Below are positions 9,014-17,041 of a stretch of DNA of 60,735 nt, in pieces; positions within the stretch are counted from its first letter, which is position 1, and every line of letters begins with the position of its first letter. The DNA comes from Ruminococcus sp. (GTDB lineage: Bacteria > Bacillota > Clostridia > Oscillospirales > Ruminococcaceae), in NCBI GenBank assembly GCA_015066975.1, contig SVNI01000005.1:1-60735 (forward strand), given 5' to 3'. The notes under the pieces are model-generated. The model worked only from the letters and a program-made list of their open reading frames with translations, was not told the DNA's origin and ran no database searches. A program made the position numbers and the translations under genes.

Positions 9014-9042
9014 ATTTTACTACAGATTCACACATCTGTCAA
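9014..9042 (-). promoter_or_regulatory. sigma-A promoter of nadA-mnmA, with a leader palindrome
   Basis: Minus-strand TTGACA (9037-9042) and TAAAAT (9014-9019), 17-bp spacer. Just downstream lies a small inverted repeat, ATAGTG-AAT-CACTAT (8992-9006), placed where a repressor site or leader hairpin could act. It does not look like the NiaR site as I know it. Confidence 0.65.
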
Positions 9043-9072
9043 GAAAAATTTTCTCCGGAAGCAGACCGGCAA

Positions 9073-9101
9073 TTGACAAAAATTTCTTTTTGTTGTATGA
9101 T
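9073..9101 (+). promoter_or_regulatory. sigma-A promoter of the sugar transferase gene
   Basis: TTGACA (9073-9078) and TATGAT (9096-9101) with a 17-bp spacer, 46 nt before the ATG at 9148. Confidence 0.75.
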
Positions 9102-9147
9102 AGATACTGTAATTGATTTTTGCATTTCAAGACAAAGGAGAAAAAAT

Positions 9148-10524
9148 ATGGGAATCAAACATGATTTACAGGTCAGAACTGTCAAAATTCTGAATCTGAT
9201 AATGATGACAATTCCGTTTTTCTGTTTTACGTTTTATTACCGGGAGTTATTCTGCACGGGGGATTTTTCTCACGGGGAATATGCTGTAATTCTGGGATTG
9301 TTTATGATTCTGTATCTGACATTCAGCAGAATCTATGATGCGTTTCATATTTCTCTGCAACGGATTTCGGAGCTGATATACAGTCAGATGCTGGCGGTAT
9401 TCTTTGCAGATGCCATTATGACTTTGATTTTAAATCTGCTGGCACATAAATTTCTGCATCTGTTCCCGGTGGTGCTTTGTTTTCTGGCGCAGTCAGCATG
9501 TTCGGCGGTTTGGTCGCTGTTGTCGCATATCTGGTATTTCCGAAAGTTTCCGCCTCTCCGGACAGTGATTATCTATAACCGGAAAGAAAAAATGGAAAGC
9601 CTGATTGCTGAATACGGCATGGATATCAAATTCAATGTTGTGAAAACCTGTTCCGTACAGGAATATCTGGCAGATGAATCTTCTGCCATAGACGACAGCA
9701 TCCAGACAGTATTTATTTATGATATTCACAGTCATGAACGGAACAGAATTCTGAAATATTGTATTGAACACAATATTCTGGCCTATGTGATTCCCAGCAC
9801 CGGTGACTTGCTGATGAGCAGTGCAAGAACAATGCATATGTTTCATCTGCCCTTGATGCGTGTGGAACGCTACCGGCCTGTTCCGGAATTTATTATCACC
9901 AAACGCCTGTTTGATATTCTTGTTTCCGGAACGGCTTTATTATTATTATCTCCGGTGATGCTGATAACAGCAATTGCAGTCAAATCCGACGGCGGAACGG
10001 TATTTTATCAGCAGACAAGACTTACCAAAGACAGAAAAGAATTCCGGATTCTGAAATTCCGTTCCATGCGCCCGGATGCTGAAAGCGACGGTATCGCCCG
10101 GCTTTCTTCCGGCGAAGATGATGAACGTGTAACCAGAATCGGAAAAATTCTGCGCCGTTTCCGGATTGATGAGCTCCCACAGCTTTTCAATATCCTGAAA
10201 GGAGAAATGTCTGTTGTAGGTCCTCGGCCGGAACGTCCGGAAATTGCTGTTCAATATGAAGAAGATATTCCTGAATTCCGTCTCCGTTTGCAGGCAAAAG
10301 CCGGGCTGACAGGCTATGCGCAGGTATACGGAAAATACAATTCCACGCCTTATGATAAATTACAGATGGATTTGATGTATATCGCACACCCCAGCATGAT
10401 TCAGGATATTAAAATCTGTTTTGCAACGCTCAAGACGCTTTTTCTGCCGGAAAGTACCGAGGGCATTACCCCGGATGCCGTCACAGCCCAGTCAGATAAT
10501 GACAAACAAAATCCTCTGCCGTGA
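9148..10524 (+). CDS. Polyprenyl-phosphate sugar-1-phosphate transferase
   Basis: This enzyme class transfers a sugar-1-phosphate to undecaprenyl phosphate at the inner membrane to start synthesis of a surface polysaccharide or glycan. The 458-aa product has four N-terminal membrane helices (about 15-150), a soluble nucleotide-binding-like middle, then a fifth hydrophobic segment and the bacterial sugar transferase core: KRLFDILVSG, FYQQTRLTKD, LKFRSM, RRFRIDELPQLFNILKGEMS and VGPRPERPE. The ATG at 9148 follows AAGGAG; longer upstream starts have no ribosome site. No glycosyltransferases, flippase or polymerase are next to it, so it is an orphan initiator. Its stop codon lies inside the loop of its own terminator. 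Confidence 0.9.
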   Translation: MGIKHDLQVRTVKILNLIMMTIPFFCFTFYYRELFCTGDFSHGEYAVILGLFMILYLTFSRIYDAFHISLQRISELIYSQMLAVFFADAIMTLILNLLAHKFLHLFPVVLCFLAQSACSAVWSLLSHIWYFRKFPPLRTVIIYNRKEKMESLIAEYGMDIKFNVVKTCSVQEYLADESSAIDDSIQTVFIYDIHSHERNRILKYCIEHNILAYVIPSTGDLLMSSARTMHMFHLPLMRVERYRPVPEFIITKRLFDILVSGTALLLLSPVMLITAIAVKSDGGTVFYQQTRLTKDRKEFRILKFRSMRPDAESDGIARLSSGEDDERVTRIGKILRRFRIDELPQLFNILKGEMSVVGPRPERPEIAVQYEEDIPEFRLRLQAKAGLTGYAQVYGKYNSTPYDKLQMDLMYIAHPSMIQDIKICFATLKTLFLPESTEGITPDAVTAQSDNDKQNPLP

Positions 10525-10540
10525 CAGCAGAGGATTTTAT
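10508..10540 (+). terminator. Terminator enclosing the sugar-transferase stop codon
   Basis: AAAATCCTCTGC (10508-10519) pairs with GCAGAGGATTTT (10527-10538). The TGA stop at 10522-10524 is in the loop. The next promoter starts 10 nt later. Confidence 0.85.
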
Positions 10541-10548
10541 CATAGCAT

Positions 10549-10577
10549 TTGACAAGCATTCCAAAATAGTATATAAT
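10549..10577 (+). promoter_or_regulatory. sigma-A promoter of the LRR-patatin genes
   Basis: TTGACA (10549-10554) and TATAAT (10572-10577) with a 17-bp spacer: both boxes are full consensus, suggesting strong expression. Confidence 0.85.
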
Positions 10578-10616
10578 AATATAGTATTAAAATTTTCCAG
10601 AAAACGAGCTGATTAC

Positions 10617-12089
10617 ATGAAAGAACAAATATATTCTCTGATTCAAAGCCTGCTTTCTTCTGCCAAACCGCCCTCACAGCCTGAAAAATTCGTCATCCGG
10701 AATAAAATTCTTGTCGAATGCCATATTTCTCCCTATGAAAGCGAACTGATTCTTCCCAAAGGCATCCGGAGCATTTCCGGTTCGGTGTTCTACAACTGCT
10801 GGAATCTGGAAAAAGTCGTTCTTCCGGAAGGGCTTAAAATTATCGGAAAATCCGCATTCGGCAACTGTTACCGTCTGAAATCCGTCAGACTTCCGGAAAG
10901 CCTTGTTTCTATCGGGGAATCGGCCTTCGCCGGATGCGAAAAACTGACGGAAATCAATTTTCCGGAACATCTGCATAAAATTGACAGTTATGCATTCAGC
11001 AAGTGCAAAAGCCTGAAAAAAATCAATCTGAAATCTGTCACAGAACTTGGAAAAAGCTGTTTTAAAATATGTGAAATGCTGGAAGAAGCCATTCTTCCGG
11101 AACAGTGCGACATTCCGGCAGAATGTTTTGAATACTGCGAAAATCTGAAAACTGTCAGAATGCCGTCGGCGGTTCTGAAAATTGGTGCTGCGGCATTCCG
11201 GTGCTGTTGCAGTCTGAAACATATCGTTCTCCCGTCTACCGTCAGAATTATCGAAAAAGGAGCATTTCACAGTTGTTTCAGTCTGACCGGCATTCAGATT
11301 CCGGAAAATGTAGAGACGATAGAAAAACTTGCATTCTATGAATGCATAAATATGAACTATGCTGTTATTCCCTCCACAGTAAAACATATCGGAGAAAGCA
11401 TATTCGAGAATTGCTTCAGTCTGGAACGTGTCAGCATTGCAGAAGGAATTGACGAAATCCCTTGTGATATGTTCGCTCACTGCACCAGCCTGAAAGGAAT
11501 TCACATCCCCGGAGGCGTACAGAAAATTTCGGCAATGGCTTTTGGCGACTGCACTGCACTGGAAGAAATCACGATTCCGGAAACAGCCGTTTCTGTCAGT
11601 GACCACGCTTTTGAACACTGTCCATCCATCCGGAAACTGACATTTCAGGAACTGTCTTTCCGGATAGATGAATTCTGTTCTTCCGGACTTTTTGTATTTC
11701 CGGCCGAAGCGATTTTCTGTATCATGCAGGCGATTTCCGCATATCAGCAGAAATCTGAAGAAGATTTGCAGAGTTCTAAAATAGCTTTTGTCTATCAGTA
11801 TCTGTTCCGGAATTATCTGCAATCGCCGGAAAATGGAATTCTTTCTGATTTTATTCACCAGAATCTGAAACTGATGTTTTCTTCCCTGATTCTCATAAAA
11901 GACGAAGCTTCTGTCCGGTATGTTCTGGAACACAGCACTCTCATCACAAAGGAAAATATTACAGAGTTTGTTCTGTATGCCAATCAGAAACAGGCCTATG
12001 AAATTCAGGTGATATTATCAGAATATCATCATAAAACACTTGGCTATGACAGTATTGAAGAAACTGTCAGAAAAAGATTTGAATTATAA
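10617..12089 (+). CDS. BspA-like leucine-rich-repeat protein (cytoplasmic)
   Basis: The product (490 aa from the ATG at 10617) contains about twelve LRR_5 (BspA-type) repeats of some 23 residues between about 45 and 370, each with patterns such as GESAFAGCEKLTEINFPE and SIGSxAFxxCxxLxxVxLPE. Such repeats usually form a curved binding surface. There is no signal peptide, anchor or sorting motif, unlike the secreted BspA adhesins, so it is probably intracellular. The last 120 residues are helical and end in a segment (VRYVLEHSTLITKENITEF) that resembles the end of the LRR protein at 23080-23850. A patatin-like gene follows 26 nt later. The ribosome site is weak (GAGCTG). Function unknown. Confidence 0.85.
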   Translation: MKEQIYSLIQSLLSSAKPPSQPEKFVIRNKILVECHISPYESELILPKGIRSISGSVFYNCWNLEKVVLPEGLKIIGKSAFGNCYRLKSVRLPESLVSIGESAFAGCEKLTEINFPEHLHKIDSYAFSKCKSLKKINLKSVTELGKSCFKICEMLEEAILPEQCDIPAECFEYCENLKTVRMPSAVLKIGAAAFRCCCSLKHIVLPSTVRIIEKGAFHSCFSLTGIQIPENVETIEKLAFYECINMNYAVIPSTVKHIGESIFENCFSLERVSIAEGIDEIPCDMFAHCTSLKGIHIPGGVQKISAMAFGDCTALEEITIPETAVSVSDHAFEHCPSIRKLTFQELSFRIDEFCSSGLFVFPAEAIFCIMQAISAYQQKSEEDLQSSKIAFVYQYLFRNYLQSPENGILSDFIHQNLKLMFSSLILIKDEASVRYVLEHSTLITKENITEFVLYANQKQAYEIQVILSEYHHKTLGYDSIEETVRKRFEL

Positions 12090-12115
12090 TGCAATACCCG
12101 AAAGGAAGATGATTT

Positions 12116-13036
12116 ATGAAAAAATTACAGAAATATTCCGGAATTGACAGTCTGCCGGAAGGCAGAGCTTCGGATATTATCACAGAAGGCTGTCTTGTTC
12201 TGGAGGGCGGTGCATTCCGCGGCGTCTATACCAACGGCGTTCTGGATGCCCTGATGGAAGCAGACCTTAATTTCCGCTGTACTATTGGTGTTTCGGCCGG
12301 GTCTATGAATGCCGTCAACTACATCACAGGACAAATCGGCAGAAGTGCCCGTATCAATCTCAGATACCGCCATGACAGCCGTTATGTCGGCAGAAAAGCC
12401 ATCATGAAAAATCAGGGCATTATTGGTTTTGATTTTCTTTTCGGCAGAATTCCGTTCATTCCCGATTTGGATAAGAAACGCTATCACACGACGGAACGTC
12501 AGCTTTATGCAGTGGTCACGAATCTGGATACCGGACTGCCGGAGTATATCGAAAAGAATTCCGGTGAAGATTTCTTTAAAGTCATTGCTGCTTCTTCGTC
12601 CATGCCGTTTGTCTCGAAACCGGTCATGATTGGAAATCATCCCTATCTGGACGGCGGATGCAGTTGTAAAATCCCCTATGAATGGGCTTTGAAACAGAAT
12701 TTCAAGAATATCATAGTTGTCCGCACCCGTCCCCGGAATTACCGGAAGCCCGTCAAATCAGAACAAAGATTCTCTCCTGAAAATTTTGTTTACCGTGATT
12801 ATCCCAAATTTGCCGCTTCTCTGCTTGCAAGCAATGAAAATTATAATAAACAATGTGCTGAATTATTAAAGCTTGAATATCAGAAGCGTGTTTTCGTGAT
12901 TGCGCCCTCTCAGAGTATCGAAATCAGCCGTCTTGAAGGCAATATGGAAAAATTAGGTGCGCTTTATTATCTCGGCTATCACGATACCAAAAACAGTATT
13001 GAAAAATTACGCGCCTATCTCGGCAGAAAAAATTGA
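12116..13036 (+). CDS. Patatin-like phospholipase family protein
   Basis: The 306-aa product has the full patatin catalytic set: oxyanion-hole glycines in LEGGAFRGVYTNGVLD (about residues 29-44), the nucleophile elbow GVSAGS and the catalytic aspartate in YLDGGCS near residue 180. Patatin-like enzymes are lipid acyl hydrolases with a Ser-Asp dyad; bacterial cytoplasmic members of this RssA/YjjU type have poorly defined substrates. There is no signal peptide. An AAAGGAAG site precedes the ATG, and the gene probably shares the transcript of the LRR gene. Its stop codon overlaps the -35 box of the cysE promoter. Confidence 0.88.
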   Translation: MKKLQKYSGIDSLPEGRASDIITEGCLVLEGGAFRGVYTNGVLDALMEADLNFRCTIGVSAGSMNAVNYITGQIGRSARINLRYRHDSRYVGRKAIMKNQGIIGFDFLFGRIPFIPDLDKKRYHTTERQLYAVVTNLDTGLPEYIEKNSGEDFFKVIAASSSMPFVSKPVMIGNHPYLDGGCSCKIPYEWALKQNFKNIIVVRTRPRNYRKPVKSEQRFSPENFVYRDYPKFAASLLASNENYNKQCAELLKLEYQKRVFVIAPSQSIEISRLEGNMEKLGALYYLGYHDTKNSIEKLRAYLGRKN

Positions 13037-13061
13037 CATTCCTGTCATAACCTGCTATAAT
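13033..13061 (+). promoter_or_regulatory. sigma-A promoter of cysE
   Basis: TTGACA (13033-13038) and TATAAT (13056-13061), 17-bp spacer, extended -10 TGC. The -35 box overlaps the TGA stop of the patatin gene, and the cysE start is only about 20 nt past the -10, giving a leader of roughly a dozen nucleotides. Confidence 0.85.
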
Positions 13062-13081
13062 ATCAATGAGGTGATTCATCT

Positions 13082-14044
13082 ATGCAGAATTTTGAAGAAC
13101 AAATTCATCAGACCCTTGACAACATCCTGAACGATTACCGGAATAACCGGACAATTGACAAAATCAAGAATTTTGATTTGCCGGATAATGCCGTTCTGGA
13201 AGAAATTCTTGACAGTCTGAAAAAAATTATTTTCCCCGGCTATTTCCGAAGCCATTCCGTCAAGATTTATACTGTCCGGAATCAGACATCTATGCTTCTG
13301 GAAGATGTGATTTATAAGCTAGTCAAGCAGGTTTCTATCGTACTCCGTTATGACCCGCTTTATGAAATCTCTCCGGAAATTGAAGTCACCAGAAAAGCAC
13401 AGGAACTGACGCTTGCTTTTCTGGATAAAATCCCGAAAATCCGCGAATATATCGAAACGGATGTAGAAGCTGCTTTCGAGGGCGACCCTGCCGCCTATAG
13501 CAAGACGGAAATTATTTATTCCTATCCGGGACTGTATGCGATTTTCGTGAACCGAATCGCACATGAACTACATGCGCTTGGTGTTCCGATGATTCCCAGA
13601 ATCATGACGGAACATGCGCACAGCAAAACTGGTATTGATATTCATCCGGGGGCAACTATCGGGAAATATTTCTTCATCGACCACGGAACAGGCATTGTTA
13701 TCGGGGAAACGACTGTTATCGGGAGCAGAGTGAAAATTTATCAGGGTGTAACGCTGGGTGCGCTTTCGACAAGGGGCGGTCAGAGTTTAAAGAGCAAGAA
13801 ACGTCATCCTACTATCGAGGATAATGTGACAATCTATTCCGGCGCATCCATTCTCGGCGGAGAAACGGTTGTCGGAAAAGATGCTGTTATCGGGGGGAAT
13901 GCGTTCATTACGAAATCCGTTCCGGCTGGTGCGAGAGTCAGCATCAAGAATCAGGAATTACGATACAAATATGACGAATCTGCACACCCTGTTGTTCAGC
14001 AGTCCGAATTTGAACAGGATGAATCTTGGTTCTATGTGATATAA
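13082..14044 (+). CDS. cysE: Serine O-acetyltransferase
   Basis: CysE makes O-acetylserine from serine and acetyl-CoA, the entry step of cysteine synthesis. The 320-aa product has an N-terminal helical domain and a C-terminal left-handed beta-helix with hexapeptide repeats. Signature stretches are ARIMTEHAHSKTGIDIHPGA in variant form (MTEHAHSKTGIDIHPGATIG), GTGIVIGETTVIG and KIYQGVTLGALS, then KKRHPTIEDNVTIYSGASILGG. The N-terminal region is longer than in EpsC/CysE of many Firmicutes and resembles the longer clostridial form. GAGGTGATTCATCT sets the start. No cysK is adjacent. Confidence 0.92.
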   Translation: MQNFEEQIHQTLDNILNDYRNNRTIDKIKNFDLPDNAVLEEILDSLKKIIFPGYFRSHSVKIYTVRNQTSMLLEDVIYKLVKQVSIVLRYDPLYEISPEIEVTRKAQELTLAFLDKIPKIREYIETDVEAAFEGDPAAYSKTEIIYSYPGLYAIFVNRIAHELHALGVPMIPRIMTEHAHSKTGIDIHPGATIGKYFFIDHGTGIVIGETTVIGSRVKIYQGVTLGALSTRGGQSLKSKKRHPTIEDNVTIYSGASILGGETVVGKDAVIGGNAFITKSVPAGARVSIKNQELRYKYDESAHPVVQQSEFEQDESWFYVI

Positions 14045-14071
14045 AATCGGAATTTAGCAGGAGAAATTAAC

Positions 14072-14281
14072 ATGAATTTATTGACACGAGAACAGATAAT
14101 AGACATTGTTACAAAACTGAAAAACTATGATTATTTAACCGAGGAAGAATCTGATAATGCTCTTGAAAAATTGGAAAATGGTGTAATGAATCCAAATATT
14201 TCGGATTATATTTTCTGGGACGAACTTACACCAGAAGAAATAGCGGATAAAGCTTTATCCTATAAACCTATATTACTCTAA
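14072..14281 (+). CDS. Small protein resembling colicin/pyocin DNase immunity proteins
   Basis: This 69-aa protein aligns by eye along its length with Im9-type immunity proteins of nuclease colicins: the helix IVTKLKNYDYLTEEESDNAL and a following acidic helix, then PNISDYIFWDE (42-51), which matches the toxin-contacting SDLIYYP segment, and the end ALSYKPI. Such proteins bind and block a cognate HNH-type nuclease toxin. No toxin gene lies nearby: upstream is cysE (28 nt), downstream a terminator. It may be an orphan protecting against neighbours' bacteriocins, or may have been co-opted. AGGAG precedes the ATG. It probably shares the cysE transcript. Confidence 0.7.
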   Translation: MNLLTREQIIDIVTKLKNYDYLTEEESDNALEKLENGVMNPNISDYIFWDELTPEEIADKALSYKPILL

Positions 14282-14309
14282 ATTCTGATTTATTAAAATA
14301 AAACTCACA

Positions 14310-14346
14310 TCGGGAAGGCTGAATTTCAGCTTTCCTGATTTTTTTT
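14310..14346 (+). terminator. Terminator after the immunity-like gene
   Basis: A 13-bp stem (14310-14322 with 14326-14338, two G-T pairs, 3-nt loop) is followed by eight T residues. Confidence 0.88.
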
Positions 14347-14366
14347 GAAAAATTTTTAAAAATCTA

Positions 14367-14395
14367 TTGACAAGTGTACTTTGATGTGCTATAAT
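14367..14395 (+). promoter_or_regulatory. sigma-A promoter of the GntR-ABC operon
   Basis: TTGACA (14367-14372) and TATAAT (14390-14395), 17-bp spacer, extended -10 TGC. The promoter is embedded in the putative GntR operator. Confidence 0.88.
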
Positions 14396-14418
14396 GTACT
14401 TAGTTGATAAGTACACTT
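14375..14418 (+). promoter_or_regulatory. Putative GntR (YtrA-type) operator
   Basis: The half-site TGTACTT occurs at 14375-14381 and again 20 bp later at 14395-14401. The second copy is the left arm of a perfect palindrome, TGTACTTA (14395-14402), 5-nt centre, TAAGTACA (14408-14415). An outer 10-bp inverted repeat also exists: AAGTGTACTT (14372-14381) with AAGTACACTT (14409-14418). The sites overlap the spacer, -10 and start point, as expected for a repressor that blocks RNA polymerase. That the next gene's product binds here is inferred. Confidence 0.75.
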
Positions 14419-14453
14419 AAAGACAATCTGAAAATTCAAAACGAGGTGATTAC

Positions 14454-14831
14454 TTGGAAATTATCATCAGTTCCAATACCAATCAGCCCATCTATGAACA
14501 GATAACTTCTCAGATAAAAGCTATGGTGATGTCCGGTCAGCTCAAACAGGGCGACCCGATTCCTTCTATGAGAAGTCTGGCAAAATCACTGCATATCAGT
14601 GTCATCACGGTTCAGAGGGCTTATGAGGATTTACAGCGTGACGGCTTTGTTGAAACCACTGTCGGCAGAGGAAGTTTCATTTCCGCAGGCGGAAAACAGT
14701 TCTATCAGGAGGAACGTCAGCGACAGGCAGAAGAACATCTCCTGAAAGCCGCTGAAATCGCCAGAACAAGCGGAATTCCGCTTTCCAAACTGGTGGAATT
14801 GCTTACTATGTTCTATGAGGAGGACGAATAA
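14454..14831 (+). CDS. GntR-family transcriptional regulator, YtrA type
   Basis: This 125-aa regulator has an N-terminal winged helix (residues 1-75; NQPIYEQITSQIKAMVMSGQ, PIPSMRSLAKSLHISVITVQ, RAYEDLQRDGFVETTVGRGS) and only a short helical tail, the arrangement of the YtrA subfamily, which lacks a large ligand-binding domain and typically represses a linked ABC transporter operon. It starts at TTG (14454) behind a strong GAGGTG site. The ABC genes follow at once. Autorepression through the palindrome at its promoter is likely. In related systems the inducer is cell-wall or antimicrobial stress; here the signal is unknown. Confidence 0.9.
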   Translation: MEIIISSNTNQPIYEQITSQIKAMVMSGQLKQGDPIPSMRSLAKSLHISVITVQRAYEDLQRDGFVETTVGRGSFISAGGKQFYQEERQRQAEEHLLKAAEIARTSGIPLSKLVELLTMFYEEDE

Positions 14832-14834
14832 ATC

Positions 14835-15692
14835 ATGAACGCACTTGAAATCAGAAATATTTCTAAAAATTATGACAGATTCCAGCTCGAAAATATCAGT
14901 CTGGAACTTCCGCAGGGCTGTATTATGGGCTTAATCGGAGAAAACGGTGCAGGCAAAAGCACTCTGATAAAAGCGATTCTGGATTTGATTCAGAAAGATT
15001 CCGGCGATGTGCTGTTCTACGGAAAACAGCTTGACGGCAGTCAGACCGAACTGAAAGAAGAAATCGGCGTGGTATTCGATACGATTCATTTCCATGAAAT
15101 GCTGACGCCCCTGCAAATCGGCAGTATCAGTGCACTGACCTATCAAAACTGGAATGAAAATTTATATCAGAATTATCTGAAAGAATTCAAGCTTCCGGAA
15201 AAGTCCAAGATTAAGGATTTCTCAAAGGGCATGAAGATGAAGTTAAGCATTGCTGTGGCTTTGTCGCATCGGGCGAAGTTATTAATCTTAGATGAACCCA
15301 CCGCCGGACTTGACCCTATCGCAAGAGATGAACTTCTTGATATTTTTCTGGATTTCATTCAGGATGAAACACACAGTATTCTGATTTCATCGCATATTAC
15401 AAGCGATTTGGAAAAGATTGCAGATTATATTACATTCATCCATGAGGGGAAATTATTATTCACCAAATCCAAAGACGAATTATTATATGATTATCGCATT
15501 GCAAAATGCGGAGAAGCTGACTTCCAGAAGCTCAAATCCGAAAACGGCGCAGTATGGCGTAAAATGGATTATCAGTATGAAGTACTTCTTCCGGAGGGAA
15601 AAGCTATCGAGCACAATTATCCGGACTGTCAGTTCGATAATGCGAAAATTGATGATATTATGCTTCTTTATGTCAAGGGGGAGAAAGTATGA
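14835..15692 (+). CDS. ABC transporter ATP-binding protein
   Basis: The 285-aa ATPase energises the permeases encoded just downstream. It has Walker A GENGAGKST (about residues 36-44), a relaxed signature FSKGMKMKLSIA in place of LSGGQ, Walker B LLILDEPTAGLDP and an H-loop in LISSHI. This variant signature is common in YtrB-like and EcsA-like ATPases linked to ABC-2 permeases. A C-terminal extension of about 70 residues follows the ATPase core. It lies 3 nt after the GntR gene and overlaps the next gene by 4 nt, so translation is coupled. Confidence 0.92.
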   Translation: MNALEIRNISKNYDRFQLENISLELPQGCIMGLIGENGAGKSTLIKAILDLIQKDSGDVLFYGKQLDGSQTELKEEIGVVFDTIHFHEMLTPLQIGSISALTYQNWNENLYQNYLKEFKLPEKSKIKDFSKGMKMKLSIAVALSHRAKLLILDEPTAGLDPIARDELLDIFLDFIQDETHSILISSHITSDLEKIADYITFIHEGKLLFTKSKDELLYDYRIAKCGEADFQKLKSENGAVWRKMDYQYEVLLPEGKAIEHNYPDCQFDNAKIDDIMLLYVKGEKV

Positions 15693-16369
15693 AACTCAAA
15701 GGCTTGCTTCTGAATGATTTCTATACACTGAAAGAACAATATCTCAGTTATATGAAAATCATGATTCCCTGTTTCATTCTGATGGGAATTGTGCATTCTG
15801 ATACACATGTAACAACACTTTCCGATTTCAGCTATTTTATCATAATGCTTCTGGTTTTTCCCATGAGCGTGATGATGTCCCTGTTTACCTATGAAGAAAA
15901 ATCCGGCTATATGAAATATGCTTTTACAATGCCGATAACAAGAAAAACTTATATTCAGGAAAAATATCTGTTTCATATTTTCAATACTGCCGGAGCAGTT
16001 CTGATTGGTGATATTCTGATTCTGGCATTTGCCCTGATAAACCACTATCTTCCTAATATGCATGATGTTATCTGGCTTATATGCTATTCGGGTATTGAAT
16101 TTCTGGTTTCAATGATATTCGGCACATGGGTGATTTCGCTCAATATGAAATTCAACATCAGCAAAACAAGAATTATTATGGTGATGGGAATGGCTTTTGT
16201 CATGATTACTGTAATTGTCATCGCCGGCGGACTTTTAAAAACAGTTACTGATTCTGAATGGAATACCCCCGCATTCTGGATGATTGCCACACTTGGCGGA
16301 GTGCTCGTGCTTCTGACAATCTGGATGTTCTTTATGAGTTTCCGCTGGACGGAACGAAAGGAGCTGTAA
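15689..16369 (+). CDS. ABC-2 type permease (paralogue 1 of 3)
   Basis: A 226-aa membrane protein with six predicted helices, starting MKLKGLLLNDFYTL. This start, the YAFTMPITRKTYIQEKYLFH-type loop (residues 72-95) and the final WTERKEL-type tail recur in the next two genes. The family (ABC2_membrane_5-like) forms the membrane part of YtrBC-type exporters. Its ATG overlaps the stop of the ATPase gene. Confidence 0.88.
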   Translation: MKLKGLLLNDFYTLKEQYLSYMKIMIPCFILMGIVHSDTHVTTLSDFSYFIIMLLVFPMSVMMSLFTYEEKSGYMKYAFTMPITRKTYIQEKYLFHIFNTAGAVLIGDILILAFALINHYLPNMHDVIWLICYSGIEFLVSMIFGTWVISLNMKFNISKTRIIMVMGMAFVMITVIVIAGGLLKTVTDSEWNTPAFWMIATLGGVLVLLTIWMFFMSFRWTERKEL

Positions 16370-16373
16370 TTTT

Positions 16374-17039
16374 ATGAAAGGCTTATTGCTCAAAGATTTC
16401 TATAATACCAGAAGAACCGGAGTTCTTCTGATGATTCTTCCGCTTATCCTTGCACTGATTGTATACGCAGGTCATAATGATATAGAAGGCTTCCAGAGAT
16501 TCATTTTTGTGCCGATATTAATCAGCAGTTTCTTTTCCATTGCATTGCTGATGAACTCTCTTGCCTGGGATGAACAGAGCAATTATCCGCTGTATGCGTT
16601 CACAACACCTGTCAGCAGAATGACCTATCTGAAAAGCAAATATCTCTTTCATGCGCTTGCGACTCTGGTTTATATCACAACAGCTTTTCTCGCTGTGATG
16701 ATAATTTCCCTCATGACAGGCATCTTTCAGATTTCCCTGCTGATTGAAATGCTGTGTATTGGAGCAGTAAGCACTGTTTTTGTCTGGCTGATTGGCATCT
16801 GCCTGATAGCCTTTTCGATAAAGTATTCTGCTGTAAGAGCTTCTGGTTTTGTATCCATGTCATTCGGACTGATGGGATTTCTGGGAATCATTCTGGAAAA
16901 AGTTCCGGATTCTGTCAAGCAGACAGTCACTTCTGCCGGACTTCCTGTTGTGCTCGGCATTTTGCTGATGATTCTGATAACAGCAGGTGTGATTTTGTTC
17001 CGGAAAAGCAGTCAGTGGCTTGCCAGAAAGGAGTTTTAA
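16374..17039 (+). CDS. ABC-2 type permease (paralogue 2 of 3)
   Basis: A 221-aa six-helix permease, MKGLLLKDFYNTRR at the start, YAFTTPVSRMTYLKSKYLFH in the first cytoplasmic loop and WLARKEF at the end. It is a clear paralogue of its neighbours and lies 4 nt after paralogue 1. An AAAGGAG site overlaps the preceding gene's end. Confidence 0.88.
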   Translation: MKGLLLKDFYNTRRTGVLLMILPLILALIVYAGHNDIEGFQRFIFVPILISSFFSIALLMNSLAWDEQSNYPLYAFTTPVSRMTYLKSKYLFHALATLVYITTAFLAVMIISLMTGIFQISLLIEMLCIGAVSTVFVWLIGICLIAFSIKYSAVRASGFVSMSFGLMGFLGIILEKVPDSVKQTVTSAGLPVVLGILLMILITAGVILFRKSSQWLARKEF

Positions 17040-17041
17040 TT

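Noticed and set aside
10674-11933. A 419-codon open frame on the minus strand inside the LRR gene
   Set aside because: It is antisense to a repeat-rich gene with clear LRR motifs, its product is unnaturally rich in Phe, Arg and Cys, and it lacks a ribosome site and promoter.
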